A stretch of 64,000 nt of DNA from Bradyrhizobium sp. 164 (GTDB lineage Bacteria; Pseudomonadota; Alphaproteobacteria; Rhizobiales; Xanthobacteraceae): NCBI RefSeq assembly GCF_023073715.1, contig NZ_JADPKA010000063.1, forward strand, positions 49,773-113,772, in the 5' to 3' direction. Under the pieces are notes generated by a model. It worked only from the letters and a program-made list of their open reading frames with translations, did no database searches and was not told the DNA's origin. The translations under genes and the position numbers were made by a program. Below, piece after piece: positions 53,124 to 62,181 of the stretch; position 1 is the first letter of the stretch; each line of letters starts with the position of its first letter.

Positions 53124-54083
53124 TCACGCCTCGCGCAGTTCCGACGGCGTCGCGCCGAAGCGCTTGCGGAAGGCGCGATTGAAATAGGACAGATCGGAAA
53201 AGCCTGAGGAATGCGCGATGTCGCTGATCTTGCGCGTCCTGGCGCGGGGATCGCAGAGCAGTTTGCGCGCCTGGAGCAGGCGCTGCTCCAGCACGAATTC
53301 GGTGAAGGTCGTGCCGGCCTGCTCGAACAGGCGCTGCGCCTGGCGCGGGCTGAGGCCCGAGCGCGTCGCGATCTCGGACAGGCAGAGATCGTTGCGGCCG
53401 AGCGCCGCCATCACGTCGGCGCGCATGAGATCGAGACGGGCCGCCGCATGCCCGCGTCCGCGCGCAAGGCTGGCATGCTCGGCGTCGGTCCCGAGCAGAA
53501 GACCGACGAGATCAATCATGTGCTGCGCGGTCAGACGCTGCCCGACCGCATCGAGATGCGGCGCCTGATTGGCGGCGAGCGCATGGTAGCGGAAGATGGT
53601 CTCGGCGACCGCGCCGTCGGAGAGCACCTGCGACAGCTTCTCCTCTGCGCGCGGATTGATGTCGAGCAGCGCGCGGCGCGGCATGCGGATGGTAGTGAAG
53701 CGCTCCTCGTCGGTGTGGCCGACAGTGCCGGTGATGCTCATGTCGGCGAGCACCATCTGCGCCGGCGCGAGTTCGACGGTGTGACCGTTCTGCCCGACGC
53801 GGACGCGGCCCGCATGTCCGGCAATCAGGACGACATCGTCGCGGCCGTCGGCAAGGTGGCTCTGCGTGCGTGAATATTGTGCGGAAGCGCCTTCGGGAAT
53901 GGCGAGCGCGATGTTGTCGACGACGCTGACCTGGAGCCGGCAGTCGATGCTGTCGCCCCGGCTCGGCGCGATATCGAGGCCGCAGGACCCGAAGACCCGC
54001 TCGCGCCAGTGCTCGAACTCCGGACTGTGCGGCAGCCCCGCATATTGGTGAATGAAGATGCCGGGAGCCTTCACTGCATCCAT
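53124..54083 (-). CDS. AraC-family transcriptional regulator
   Basis: A 319-residue regulator with a large N-terminal sensing domain and a C-terminal AraC-type double helix-turn-helix (CLSEIATRSGLSPRQAQRLF, then ISDIAHSSGFSDLSYFNRAF and RKRFGATPSELREA). The N-terminal domain (from PGIFIHQYAGLPHSPEFEHW) resembles the AraC_binding_2-type effector domain. It lies 144 bases upstream of the oxidoreductase gene on the same strand, which suggests local control. Effector unknown. Confidence 0.9.
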   Translation of the reverse strand: MDAVKAPGIFIHQYAGLPHSPEFEHWRERVFGSCGLDIAPSRGDSIDCRLQVSVVDNIALAIPEGASAQYSRTQSHLADGRDDVVLIAGHAGRVRVGQNGHTVELAPAQMVLADMSITGTVGHTDEERFTTIRMPRRALLDINPRAEEKLSQVLSDGAVAETIFRYHALAANQAPHLDAVGQRLTAQHMIDLVGLLLGTDAEHASLARGRGHAAARLDLMRADVMAALGRNDLCLSEIATRSGLSPRQAQRLFEQAGTTFTEFVLEQRLLQARKLLCDPRARTRKISDIAHSSGFSDLSYFNRAFRKRFGATPSELREA

Positions 54084-54338
54084 CTGATTTTCTCACCCTC
54101 TCCGGCATCGCGCTCAGCGGCGCCGCCTTCAAATTCTGGGCATTTGACGCCGCCAAGTGCAGCCAGGTTCAAATCGGGCGCGGGAATCGGCGGGACTTGT
54201 CGGATTACGACGACAGGATGGACCGTGGCGACAGTTTCTGCTGGTAGCTCGGAGCAGAGCGGAATGCCGGACAGTGGTCGTCCGGATTGCGCTCCATCCG
54301 GGCCACGACGCTCTTCGCCAGGACGATGAAATGTTGGG

Positions 54339-55379
54339 CTACTTCGCCGGCTGCGCCGGCGGCACGGTTTCGATCAGCTTGCCGGAAAACACCGGCGCCG
54401 AGGTCGGCTGGCCATTGGGCGAACCGCCGGCCTGCTCGACCGTGACGGCGTAAGTCGCGCCGTTGACGACGTCGAAATCGTAGGAAGCCAGCAGCGGACG
54501 CGCGGTGAAATCGCTAGCACCGATCACGCCGAGCGAACGCGGGCGCGGCAGCTTGTCGGAGATCAGCCAGAGCTCGAAGCTCTTGCCGGGCTCCGGGGTC
54601 GCGCCGACCTTGCGGACCGTGAAATTCCGCGTCGCGCCGTCGATGGTGAGAATGAAGGCGGGGCCGCCGCCCTGGCCCTGCAGCAGCGCGACATATTGCG
54701 CGGAGGGGGCGAGCGGCGCGGCCGGTGTCTTCACTTCCACAGTCTGGATGCGCGGCGCGGGACGCAAGGCACCCGGCAACGCATCAGGGAGGAATATCTG
54801 AAGCGACAGCGCCACGAGCAGCGCGGCCGCAAGCGCGCCGACGGCGGATGCGATGTTGCGCCAGCGCTTCACGCGCCCCTCGATACGGATCACATTGCCG
54901 TCCTCGACGGCCGGCGCCTGCGGCGCGCGGCCGACGTTGAGATCCGGAGCATGGACCTGCGGCATGAACTGCGGCGCGATGTCCGGAATAGCGTCGGGCT
55001 CGGCACGCGATGTCTGCGGCTGCTCCGCTTCGGGATGCTGCGGCTCCGGGGACTGCACGCCGGCCGTCGACGATTCCGAAGAGGCAATGTCCAGCGAAGG
55101 CAATTCCGGTATGGGTGGCGGTGCAGCCTCGACATGCGGCTCCTGCGCAAGGGTCGTGCGCGCGATCTCGGACCTGATGTTCTCCCACACGATCGGGCGC
55201 GGCTCGACCAAGCCGACCATCTGGTTGAGCGCGCCGAGCCGGAAGGCCCAGGCCTGCACGATATCGGCGAACGCCTTGTCCACCGCCATCATGGTCTCGA
55301 CCTGCACGCGCTCGTCGGCGTCGAGCGTACCGAGCGCATATTCCGCGGCGAGCGCGATATGGTCCTCCGTGTAGGCCAT
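54339..55379 (-). CDS. Anti-sigma factor (RskA/anti-SigK type)
   Basis: A 346-residue membrane protein. The N-terminal cytoplasmic domain (DHIALAAEYALGTLDADERV, then the helix KAFADIVQAWAFRLGALNQM) is the anti-sigma fold. It is followed by a Pro-rich segment, one membrane span (IASAVGALAAALLVALSLQI) and a periplasmic RskA domain (RNFTVRKVGATPEPGKSFEL, then WLISDKLPRPRSLGVI). It should hold the ECF sigma factor encoded just upstream inactive until a periplasmic signal triggers its release. ATG at 55379 or 55382. Confidence 0.88.
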   Translation of the reverse strand: MAYTEDHIALAAEYALGTLDADERVQVETMMAVDKAFADIVQAWAFRLGALNQMVGLVEPRPIVWENIRSEIARTTLAQEPHVEAAPPPIPELPSLDIASSESSTAGVQSPEPQHPEAEQPQTSRAEPDAIPDIAPQFMPQVHAPDLNVGRAPQAPAVEDGNVIRIEGRVKRWRNIASAVGALAAALLVALSLQIFLPDALPGALRPAPRIQTVEVKTPAAPLAPSAQYVALLQGQGGGPAFILTIDGATRNFTVRKVGATPEPGKSFELWLISDKLPRPRSLGVIGASDFTARPLLASYDFDVVNGATYAVTVEQAGGSPNGQPTSAPVFSGKLIETVPPAQPAK

Positions 55380-55392
55380 CACTGTCCTTCAT

Positions 55393-55411
55393 CTCTCCCC
55401 ATTGGGGAGAG
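55393..55411. repeat. Hairpin between sigma and anti-sigma genes
   Basis: CTCTCCCC/GGGGAGAG, a compact hairpin of the same type as the larger intergenic palindromes here, in the 77-base gap between the sigma and anti-sigma genes. It may lower expression of the downstream anti-sigma gene or be a repeat remnant. Confidence 0.5.
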
Positions 55412-55456
55412 GTGGACAGTCGTTGCCGCGCTGGTACCTGCCACTCTCATCATCCA

Positions 55457-56002
55457 CTAAAGCCCGAGGCACTCCCGGATATCCAGCATGCTGCGCCGCA
55501 GCCACGTCTTCACCGTGTTGACAGGCGCAACGAATTTCTCCGCCAATTGCTCACGGCTCCAACCGTTGTAATAGGCGAGAAGCACGAGCCGCTGGCGGTC
55601 CGGCTCGAGCCGGCCGATACATTCCAGGAGCCGTTTCAACTCCTCGGTCATCTCCCTCCGCGCCAGCGGATCAGGACTATCGGCCGCCACCTCCATCGCC
55701 TGAGGCTCTTCCTCGATGGAGACTTCCGACTTCTTGCGCACAACGTCGATCGCGCGGTTGCGGGCGATCGACGCCATCCACGTGATCGGCGAGGACATGG
55801 CCGGATTGAACTGGCCGGCGCTGTTCCAGATCTTGACGTAGGTCTCCTGAATGACCTCCTCTGCGAGATCCTGCCGGCGCAAGATACGGAGCACGACGCC
55901 GTAAAGTTTCGCGCGCGTGGCGACGTAGAGCCGCTCGAATGCGGCCTGATCGCCCTTCGCCACCGCCTCAATCAGCCCGACCAGCTCTGCTGGCGTCAGC
56001 AT
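55457..56002 (-). CDS. ECF sigma factor (SigK-like, sigma-70 family)
   Basis: A 181-residue extracytoplasmic function sigma factor with region 2 (AFERLYVATRAKLYGVVLRI, then AEEVIQETYVKIWNSAGQF and SPITWMASIARNRAIDVVRK) and region 4 (LLAYYNGWSREQLAEKFVAP, then NTVKTWLRRSMLDIRECL). The adjacent RskA-type anti-sigma factor supports a SigK-RskA module. Targets are unknown; the two ECF-type motifs noted elsewhere in the window (GTAACG-N16-CGAA and GGAAC-N16-CGTT) are attributed to other factors. Confidence 0.92.
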   Translation of the reverse strand: MLTPAELVGLIEAVAKGDQAAFERLYVATRAKLYGVVLRILRRQDLAEEVIQETYVKIWNSAGQFNPAMSSPITWMASIARNRAIDVVRKKSEVSIEEEPQAMEVAADSPDPLARREMTEELKRLLECIGRLEPDRQRLVLLAYYNGWSREQLAEKFVAPVNTVKTWLRRSMLDIRECLGL

Positions 56003-56116
56003 TCAGCCCCCCACCGCCCGTCGCTTTCCGCGCAAGCCCAGGCACGTCGCTACCATAGCGCGCGACAAACCTGACCACCAAGAGGCGCCGCGCCTCCACT
56101 GTGGACAGCAAATATG

Positions 56117-56143
56117 AAAACCCGGACCTTGCGGTCCGGGTTT
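56117..56143 (-). terminator. Rho-independent-like terminator after fliJ
   Basis: Arms AAACCCGGACC and GGTCCGGGTTT around a 4-base loop, followed on the minus strand by TTTC. It lies 35 bases downstream of the fliJ stop and should end the fliI-fliJ transcript; the upstream ECF operon starts after it. Confidence 0.7.
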
Positions 56144-56177
56144 GGCAGATTTCTCGGCGGTCGGGCTGCTGGCGCCG

Positions 56178-56597
56178 TTAGGCGACGGCGCCGATGCGGG
56201 CGCGCATCAGGCCGATGCTGTCGAGGTCGGCCTGCTCGCGGGCGTTCTCTTCGGCGCGCTCGCGGGCCTGGTCACGCTCGTCGAGGAGCTCGACCTTCTT
56301 CAACTCCTCGAAGGCTTCGGCCAATGCGGCCTTGGCTTCGTCGAGTTGGCCCTTGAGCTCGTCGGCCGAGCGGGTCAGGTTCTCGCGGCGCTGGATCGCA
56401 GCCTTGGCATAGGTCGGGTAGGCGAAGTGCGAGGGATCGTTGATCCCGGCGCGCTCCTGCTCGGTTTGGATCTCGCGCTCGAGATCAACCGACATCCGCT
56501 GGAAGTCGGCGATCATGGTGTCGATCTGGGTGACCCGGCGGCGCTTCTCGTCGACCTGAAATTTCTTCAGGCGAATGAGGGTATCACGTGACTTCAT
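56178..56597 (-). CDS. fliJ: Flagellar protein FliJ
   Basis: A 139-residue, strongly charged, fully helical protein (SRDTLIRLKKFQVDEKRRRV, then EELKKVELLDERDQARERAE), which matches the coiled-coil FliJ chaperone that assists the FliI ATPase in flagellar export. It follows fliI after 121 bases on the same strand, as in other alphaproteobacteria. No other family is suggested. Confidence 0.9.
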   Translation of the reverse strand: MKSRDTLIRLKKFQVDEKRRRVTQIDTMIADFQRMSVDLEREIQTEQERAGINDPSHFAYPTYAKAAIQRRENLTRSADELKGQLDEAKAALAEAFEELKKVELLDERDQARERAEENAREQADLDSIGLMRARIGAVA

Positions 56598-56718
56598 CGA
56601 CTCGTACTCCCCAGAAGTCCCCTCGCTGCACGTGGGACGGCACCGGTCTCCCCACAGGCCCGATTGCGGCCAAGACCGGCTCTGCTACTCTGTGGGATCG
56701 GATGATGACCTGACAAAG

Positions 56719-58044
56719 TTAGCGTTCCGTTTCCAAATCACCCAGGATTTGCGCCAACTGGCGATAGCCGTCCGCGAGTGATGCATTTTCGTCCTTGCGC
56801 TGGCGGAGGAAGGCCTCGAGCGGCTCGTGCAGGCGGATCGCTTCGTCGACCTCGGGGCTGGAGCCGGCCCGGTAGGCGCCAAGCCGGATCAATTCCTCCA
56901 TGTCGGCATAGGTCGCCATCACCTGTCGTGCCCGCTGGATGGTTGGCCAGAATTGCGGATCGGCCGATTTCGGCATGGTGCGGGAGACGGATTTGAGGAT
57001 GTTGATGGCGGGGTAGCGACCGCGCTCGGCGATCGAGCGCTGCATCACGATATGGCCGTCGAGGATACCGCGGACGGCGTCCGCAATTGGCTCATTATGA
57101 TCGTCGCCGTCGACCAGCACCGTGAAGATCGCGGTGATGGCGCCCTCTCCCAGTCCGGGTCCGGCGCGCTCCAGGAGTTTGGGCAATTCGGTGAACACGG
57201 TCGGCGTGTAGCCCTTGGCAGTCGGCGGCTCGCCGGCGGATAGACCAATCTCGCGCTGGGCCATGGCAAAGCGCGTCACCGAGTCCATCAGGCAGAGCAC
57301 GTCCTTGTCCTCGTCGCGAAAATACTCAGCGACCGCGAGCGTCAGATACGCCGCCTGGCGGCGCATAAGCGCCGGCTCGTCCGAGGTCGCCACCACCACG
57401 ACGGAGCGCGCAAGGCCCTCCTCGCCGAGATCGTCCTGCAAGAATTCCTGCACCTCGCGGCCGCGTTCGCCGATCAGCCCGATGACGCTGACCGCCGCAT
57501 CGACGTTGCGCGCCAGCATCGACAGCAGCACCGACTTGCCGACTCCGGAGCCCGCGAAGATTCCCATGCGCTGGCCCCGGCAGCAGGTGAGAAAGGTGTT
57601 CATCGCGCGCACGCCGAGGTCGAGCGGGGCGCCGACGCGCTTGCGCGAATGCGCGGGCGGCGGCGTATTGCGGAACGGCATCGGCGAGGAACCTTGCGGC
57701 AGGGGCCCCTTGCCGTCGATCGGCTCGCCCAGCGCATTGACGACGCGGCCGAGCCAGGCCGCTGACGGCCGCACTTGATTGGCGGCATTGGCGATGACCG
57801 CCTTGCAGCCGCGGCGCACGCCGTCGAGGCCGGCGAACGGCATCACCACGGCATTGTTGCCGGAGAAGCCGATCACCTCGCAGGGGATCGAGCGGTTGGC
57901 ACCGGTCTCGATCACCAGCCGCGCACCCACCGACATTGCGTGAATGGGACCAGCCACCTCGACCATGAGGCCGCGCACGCCGACTACACGGCCGTAGATG
58001 TTGACGCCGTCGATGTCGCCGATCTGTTCGGCCAAAGCCTTCAT
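56719..58044 (-). CDS. fliI: Flagellum-specific ATP synthase FliI
   Basis: A 441-residue F1-like export ATPase. Walker A is GIFAGSGVGKSVLLSMLARN, followed by VIGLIGERGREVQEFLQDDL, Walker B DVLCLMDSVTRFAMAQREIG and LSAGEPPTAKGYTPTVFTEL. The N-terminal beta-barrel (VNIYGRVVGVRGLMVEVAGP) is present. It powers substrate unfolding at the flagellar export gate. Divergent from ctrA across a 415-base control region with a CtrA-like box. Confidence 0.95.
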   Translation of the reverse strand: MKALAEQIGDIDGVNIYGRVVGVRGLMVEVAGPIHAMSVGARLVIETGANRSIPCEVIGFSGNNAVVMPFAGLDGVRRGCKAVIANAANQVRPSAAWLGRVVNALGEPIDGKGPLPQGSSPMPFRNTPPPAHSRKRVGAPLDLGVRAMNTFLTCCRGQRMGIFAGSGVGKSVLLSMLARNVDAAVSVIGLIGERGREVQEFLQDDLGEEGLARSVVVVATSDEPALMRRQAAYLTLAVAEYFRDEDKDVLCLMDSVTRFAMAQREIGLSAGEPPTAKGYTPTVFTELPKLLERAGPGLGEGAITAIFTVLVDGDDHNEPIADAVRGILDGHIVMQRSIAERGRYPAINILKSVSRTMPKSADPQFWPTIQRARQVMATYADMEELIRLGAYRAGSSPEVDEAIRLHEPLEAFLRQRKDENASLADGYRQLAQILGDLETER

Positions 58045-58459
58045 AGGTGGGCCTTCATGAGGTGCGCGCCTTCGTCGTCCGGGGCTTCAAGGTGAAAACC
58101 TTAAGTTTCGCCATATTTCTGAACGGCGCTTAACTTCGTGTTTACCCGCATCATTAATCATTGCGTCACTGTCTTTGAGACTGAGCGTGACTTCCCTTCA
58201 GAAGAAGGCTGAGTCGCGGGAGTCGGTTAGGCCCGTCTCTTAAAGTGGAGCTTGAACGGAATCGGGTGACGAAAGCTGCTTCGCACGCAAGACCTTAGGG
58301 CGATTCGACAAAAATTGCACCGGGGGGACTTGCGTTCCAGAATCAGAGTTTGTTAACCATCTGTTGTCAGGATCCGAATCAGTTGTTCAAAGGCGTTTTG
58401 TTGAGTGCCGCGAATGCGGCCGACCTGACGCCCAGGAGCGGCGACTATGGGGAACTGGC
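58045..58459. promoter_or_regulatory. ctrA-fliI control region with GANTC cluster
   Basis: The 415-base divergent region holds six GANTC sites (58211, 58220, 58259, 58302, 58340, 58376), targets of the CcrM methyltransferase, within 170 bases. It also holds a near-consensus CtrA box TTAA-N7-TTTA (58130-58144) and a CtrA half site TTAACCAT (58353-58360). This is what one expects for a ctrA promoter controlled by replication-dependent methylation and CtrA feedback, as in Caulobacter. Promoter start sites cannot be read directly. Confidence 0.6.
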
Positions 58460-59161
<702 letters not shown>

Positions 59162-59206
59162 TCCTGGTTTACGTCGCGAACCCTCGGGCTCGCTCCTCCC
59201 AGCCTG

Positions 59207-59239
59207 AACCCCGCCGCAAATGGCGGGGTTTTGTTTTTT
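59207..59239 (+). terminator. Rho-independent terminator of ctrA
   Basis: Stem AACCCCGCC/GGCGGGGTT with a GCAAAT loop, followed by TTGTTTTTT. It lies 46 bases after the ctrA stop. Confidence 0.88.
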
Positions 59240-59327
59240 GGGGACGCCAAGGCGCCTCATCGTCCTCCCGACATTGAACCGCTATCCTTTCTCCGCCGAC
59301 GAATGGTCGCTGCACGATGGGGGAACG

Positions 59328-59732
59328 ATGATCCTGCAATCACTCGCCGGCCTGCCCGCCTTCCTGGTCTATTTCTGCACTGGGCTGATCGCCATCGTGG
59401 CCTATCTGTTCGTCTACACGCGCATCACTGCGCATAACGAATTCCAGCTCATCCGCGACAACGAGCCGGCCGCGGCGATTGCGCTCGGCCTCAGCCTGCT
59501 CGGCTTCGTGGCACCGCTGGTCAGCGCCATCGCCCATTCGGCCAATGTGCTCGATTGCCTGATCTGGGCGACGATCGCACTGGTCGTGCAGGTCATCGTG
59601 TTCTTCCTCGTGAAGGTCCCGGTGCCGAACCTGTCGGCGCGGATCTCTGCCGGCGAGCTTGCCCCGGCGATCTGGCTTGGCCTGTCCTCGCTCGCCGCGG
59701 GCCTGCTGAACGCCGCCTGCATGATCTACTGA
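59328..59732 (+). CDS. DUF350-family membrane protein
   Basis: A 134-residue inner-membrane protein with four hydrophobic segments in the DUF350/YjfL pattern (GLPAFLVYFCTGLIAIVAYL, then EPAAAIALGLSLLGFVAPLV, CLIWATIALVVQVIVFFLV and ELAPAIWLGLSSLAAGLL). The ATG at 59328 follows GGGGGA. It heads a three-gene operon with a YgiB-like protein (one base gap) and a YgiC-like ligase, a combination recurrent in proteobacteria. The function is not established. Confidence 0.87.
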   Translation: MILQSLAGLPAFLVYFCTGLIAIVAYLFVYTRITAHNEFQLIRDNEPAAAIALGLSLLGFVAPLVSAIAHSANVLDCLIWATIALVVQVIVFFLVKVPVPNLSARISAGELAPAIWLGLSSLAAGLLNAACMIY

Positions 59733-59733
59733 C

Positions 59734-60126
59734 ATGGCCGACAAACCCTCCAAAAAGGAGTTCGGCAAGCGCCGGCAAGTGGCCGAGCTACCGCCTCGGA
59801 GGCCGCCGGTGAAGCGCTCCGGCCATGTTGCACTGCTGGTGATGGGCACGATCGCGGTCGGCACCACCGCCTACACGATGATGCCGCAGACCTGCGAGCC
59901 GCCTCCGCCCGGAACGGAAGCGCCAGCTCAGGCGAGCACCCCGTGCAGCAGCCGAAGCAGTTCCTCGAGCGGTGGCAGCAGCTCGCGTTGGTCGTCGCGA
60001 TCGAGCTTCTTCAGCAGCGATTCCTCGAGCCATTCCTCGTCGGGAACGTCGTCCGAGTCGGGCTCCGGCAGCGTGAGCCGCGGCGGCTTCGGCTCGTTTG
60101 GCCATGGCTTTTCAAGCGGCGGCTGA
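59734..60126 (+). CDS. YgiB-like (DUF1190) Ser-rich protein
   Basis: A 130-residue protein with one membrane-anchor segment (HVALLVMGTIAVGTTAYTMM) after a basic N-terminus, and an extremely Ser-rich C-terminal half (SSSSSGGSSSRWSSRSSFFS) ending in RGGFG-like sequence, as DUF1190/YgiB proteins do. Only two Cys remain. It is shorter and more repetitive than typical YgiB. The start is one base after the DUF350 stop and its own stop is three bases before the YgiC-like start, so the operon is tight. Confidence 0.72.
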   Translation: MADKPSKKEFGKRRQVAELPPRRPPVKRSGHVALLVMGTIAVGTTAYTMMPQTCEPPPPGTEAPAQASTPCSSRSSSSSGGSSSRWSSRSSFFSSDSSSHSSSGTSSESGSGSVSRGGFGSFGHGFSSGG

Positions 60127-60129
60127 TCC

Positions 60130-61290
60130 ATGCAACGCATCGTCTGTCTCGAGCGCAACGACTGGCGAGAAACCGCAGCGCAATGCGGTTTCGTCTTCCA
60201 CACCATCGACGGCGAACGCTATTGGGACGAGCGCGCTTATTACAGCTTCACCCTCGACGAGATCGAGCGCGACATCGAGACGCCGACCGGCGAGATCGAG
60301 GCGATGTGTCTGGAGCTTGCCGGCCGCGTCATCGGCGACGAGCGCTACCTGCGCAGCCTGAAGATTCCGCGAGCATTTTGGACCTTGATTGCCGAGAGCT
60401 GGGAGCGCGACGACCGCAGCCTCTATGGCCGGCTCGATCTCAAGTTCGACGGCGAAGGTCCGGCAAAGCTGCTCGAATACAATGCGGATACGCCGACTTC
60501 GATCTTCGAAGCCGCGGTATTTCAATGGACATGGCTCGAGCAGGCGATCGAACGGCGCATCATTCCGTCGCGTGCCGACCAGTTCAACTCCATCCACGAG
60601 CGGCTGATCGCCGCGTGGAAGGAGATCGCCGCCGGCCGCCACGTCCATCTCACCGGCATTACCGGCAATGAGGAAGACGCCGGCACGCTGGCTTATCTCG
60701 AAGACACCGCGCGCCAGGCGGGGCTCTCGACCAGGCTGCTCGACATCGAGGCGGTCGGCTGGCGCGATGATGGTGGCGGCTTCGTCGATCTCGACGATTG
60801 CGATATCGGGCTGGCCTTCAAGCTCTATCCCTGGGAGTGGATGTTCCACGACGCCTTCGGCGCCAAGCTCAAGGACGCACCGACGCGCTGGATCGAACCG
60901 CCGTGGAAGGCCGTGCTCTCCAACAAGGGAATCCTGCCGCTGCTGTGGGAGATGTTTCCGAACCATCCCAATTTGCTGCCGGCCTTCTTCGAGGATGATC
61001 CTCGCGCTGCTGAACTCGGAACGTCCTATGTGCGCAAGCCGCTGCTGTCGCGTGAAGGCGCCAATGTCACGCTTGTATCTGGCGGCATGCCGCTCGACGC
61101 GCAGGCGGGCCCTTACGGCGCCGAAGGTTTCGTGCGGCAGGCGCTATCACCGCTGCCGAACTTTTCAGGCTTCTATCCTGTGATTGGAAGCTGGCTGGTG
61201 AACCACGAGCCGTGTGGCCTCTCGATCCGCGAAGACGAGAGCCCGATCACGGGCAACCGCTCGCGGTTTCTGCCACATGCGATATTGTGA
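60130..61290 (+). CDS. Glutathionylspermidine synthase-family protein (YgiC-like)
   Basis: A 386-residue ATP-grasp-type C-N ligase of the glutathionylspermidine synthase C-terminal family, like E. coli YgiC and YjfC. Diagnostic are DLKFDGEGPAKLLEYNADTP, FQWTWLEQA, the kinase-like loop KLYPWEWMFHD, and SYVRKPLLSREGANVTLV near the ATP site. It lacks the amidase half of true glutathionylspermidine synthetase, so the product may be a peptide-amine conjugate other than glutathionylspermidine. Third gene of the DUF350-YgiB-YgiC operon. Confidence 0.88.
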   Translation: MQRIVCLERNDWRETAAQCGFVFHTIDGERYWDERAYYSFTLDEIERDIETPTGEIEAMCLELAGRVIGDERYLRSLKIPRAFWTLIAESWERDDRSLYGRLDLKFDGEGPAKLLEYNADTPTSIFEAAVFQWTWLEQAIERRIIPSRADQFNSIHERLIAAWKEIAAGRHVHLTGITGNEEDAGTLAYLEDTARQAGLSTRLLDIEAVGWRDDGGGFVDLDDCDIGLAFKLYPWEWMFHDAFGAKLKDAPTRWIEPPWKAVLSNKGILPLLWEMFPNHPNLLPAFFEDDPRAAELGTSYVRKPLLSREGANVTLVSGGMPLDAQAGPYGAEGFVRQALSPLPNFSGFYPVIGSWLVNHEPCGLSIREDESPITGNRSRFLPHAIL

Positions 61291-61308
61291 GGCGTATGAC
61301 AGATGAGA

Positions 61309-62181
61309 TCACCGCGCCGCAGCCACCTTCAACGACGGCGGCATCAAACCGCCCATAGGGCGGCCGGAGCGCAAGGGGTTGAGCTGGTAGAGACCGCGGC
61401 GATCGGCGATGGGGCGGAACGCATCGGAGATGCCGATGACGGATTCGGCGGCGCCAAGCAGCAGCGTGCCGTCGGCCGCCATGCCCTTCGCCATCCGCTC
61501 GAAGATCACCGCCTTGGTGTCCTGGTCGAAATAGATCAGCACGTTACGGCAGAAGATCACGTCGAACGTGCCGAGATGGGAGAAGTCCTGCAACAGATTG
61601 AGCTGGCGGAACTGCACCATCGATCGAATGTCGGGATTGAGCTGCCAGACGTCCCCGACTTGCGTGAAGTGTTTCACGAGGAGCTGAATCGGCAGGCCGC
61701 GCTGCACCTCGAACTGGCTGTAGATGCCGGCTTTGGATTTCTCCAGCACCTCCTGCGACAGATCGGTGGCGACGATCTCGATACGCCAGCCGGCGAGCGC
61801 AGCACCCATCTCCTTCAGGCACATCGCGATCGAATAGGGCTCCTGCCCCGTCGACGATGCCGCTGACCAGATCCGGAGTGACCTGCGCGCCGCGCGCGCC
61901 TGGACCAGACCTGGAATGATCGTCTCGCGCAAATGGTCGAACGGGATCTTGTCGCGGAAGAAGAAGGTCTCGTTGGTGGTCATGGCTTCGACCACGTCGG
62001 TCGCGAGCCGGCCGTCACCATTCCTGATCTTCAACACGAGATCGGGAATGCCCGATAGGCTCGCCTTGCGGGCCAGCGGCAGCAGCCGGCTCTCGACCAG
62101 ATATTGCTTGTCGGCCGACAGGTCGAGACCGGAGCGCTCCTTCAGGAACTTGCGCAAATATTCGTAGTCAACCGGCGTCAC
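61309..62181 (-). CDS. cheR: Chemotaxis methyltransferase CheR
   Basis: A 290-residue SAM-dependent glutamate methyltransferase of chemoreceptors. N-terminal helical domain (DYEYLRKFLKERSGLDLSAD, then MTTNETFFFRDKIPFDHLRE) with the TTNETFFFRD motif diagnostic of CheR; SAM site in LRIWSAASSTGQEPYSIAM and VIFCRNVLIYFD. The start overlaps the cheB stop in ATGA, giving coupled synthesis of the opposing methylation enzymes. Convergent with the YgiC-like gene. Confidence 0.95.
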   Translation of the reverse strand: MTPVDYEYLRKFLKERSGLDLSADKQYLVESRLLPLARKASLSGIPDLVLKIRNGDGRLATDVVEAMTTNETFFFRDKIPFDHLRETIIPGLVQARAARRSLRIWSAASSTGQEPYSIAMCLKEMGAALAGWRIEIVATDLSQEVLEKSKAGIYSQFEVQRGLPIQLLVKHFTQVGDVWQLNPDIRSMVQFRQLNLLQDFSHLGTFDVIFCRNVLIYFDQDTKAVIFERMAKGMAADGTLLLGAAESVIGISDAFRPIADRRGLYQLNPLRSGRPMGGLMPPSLKVAAAR

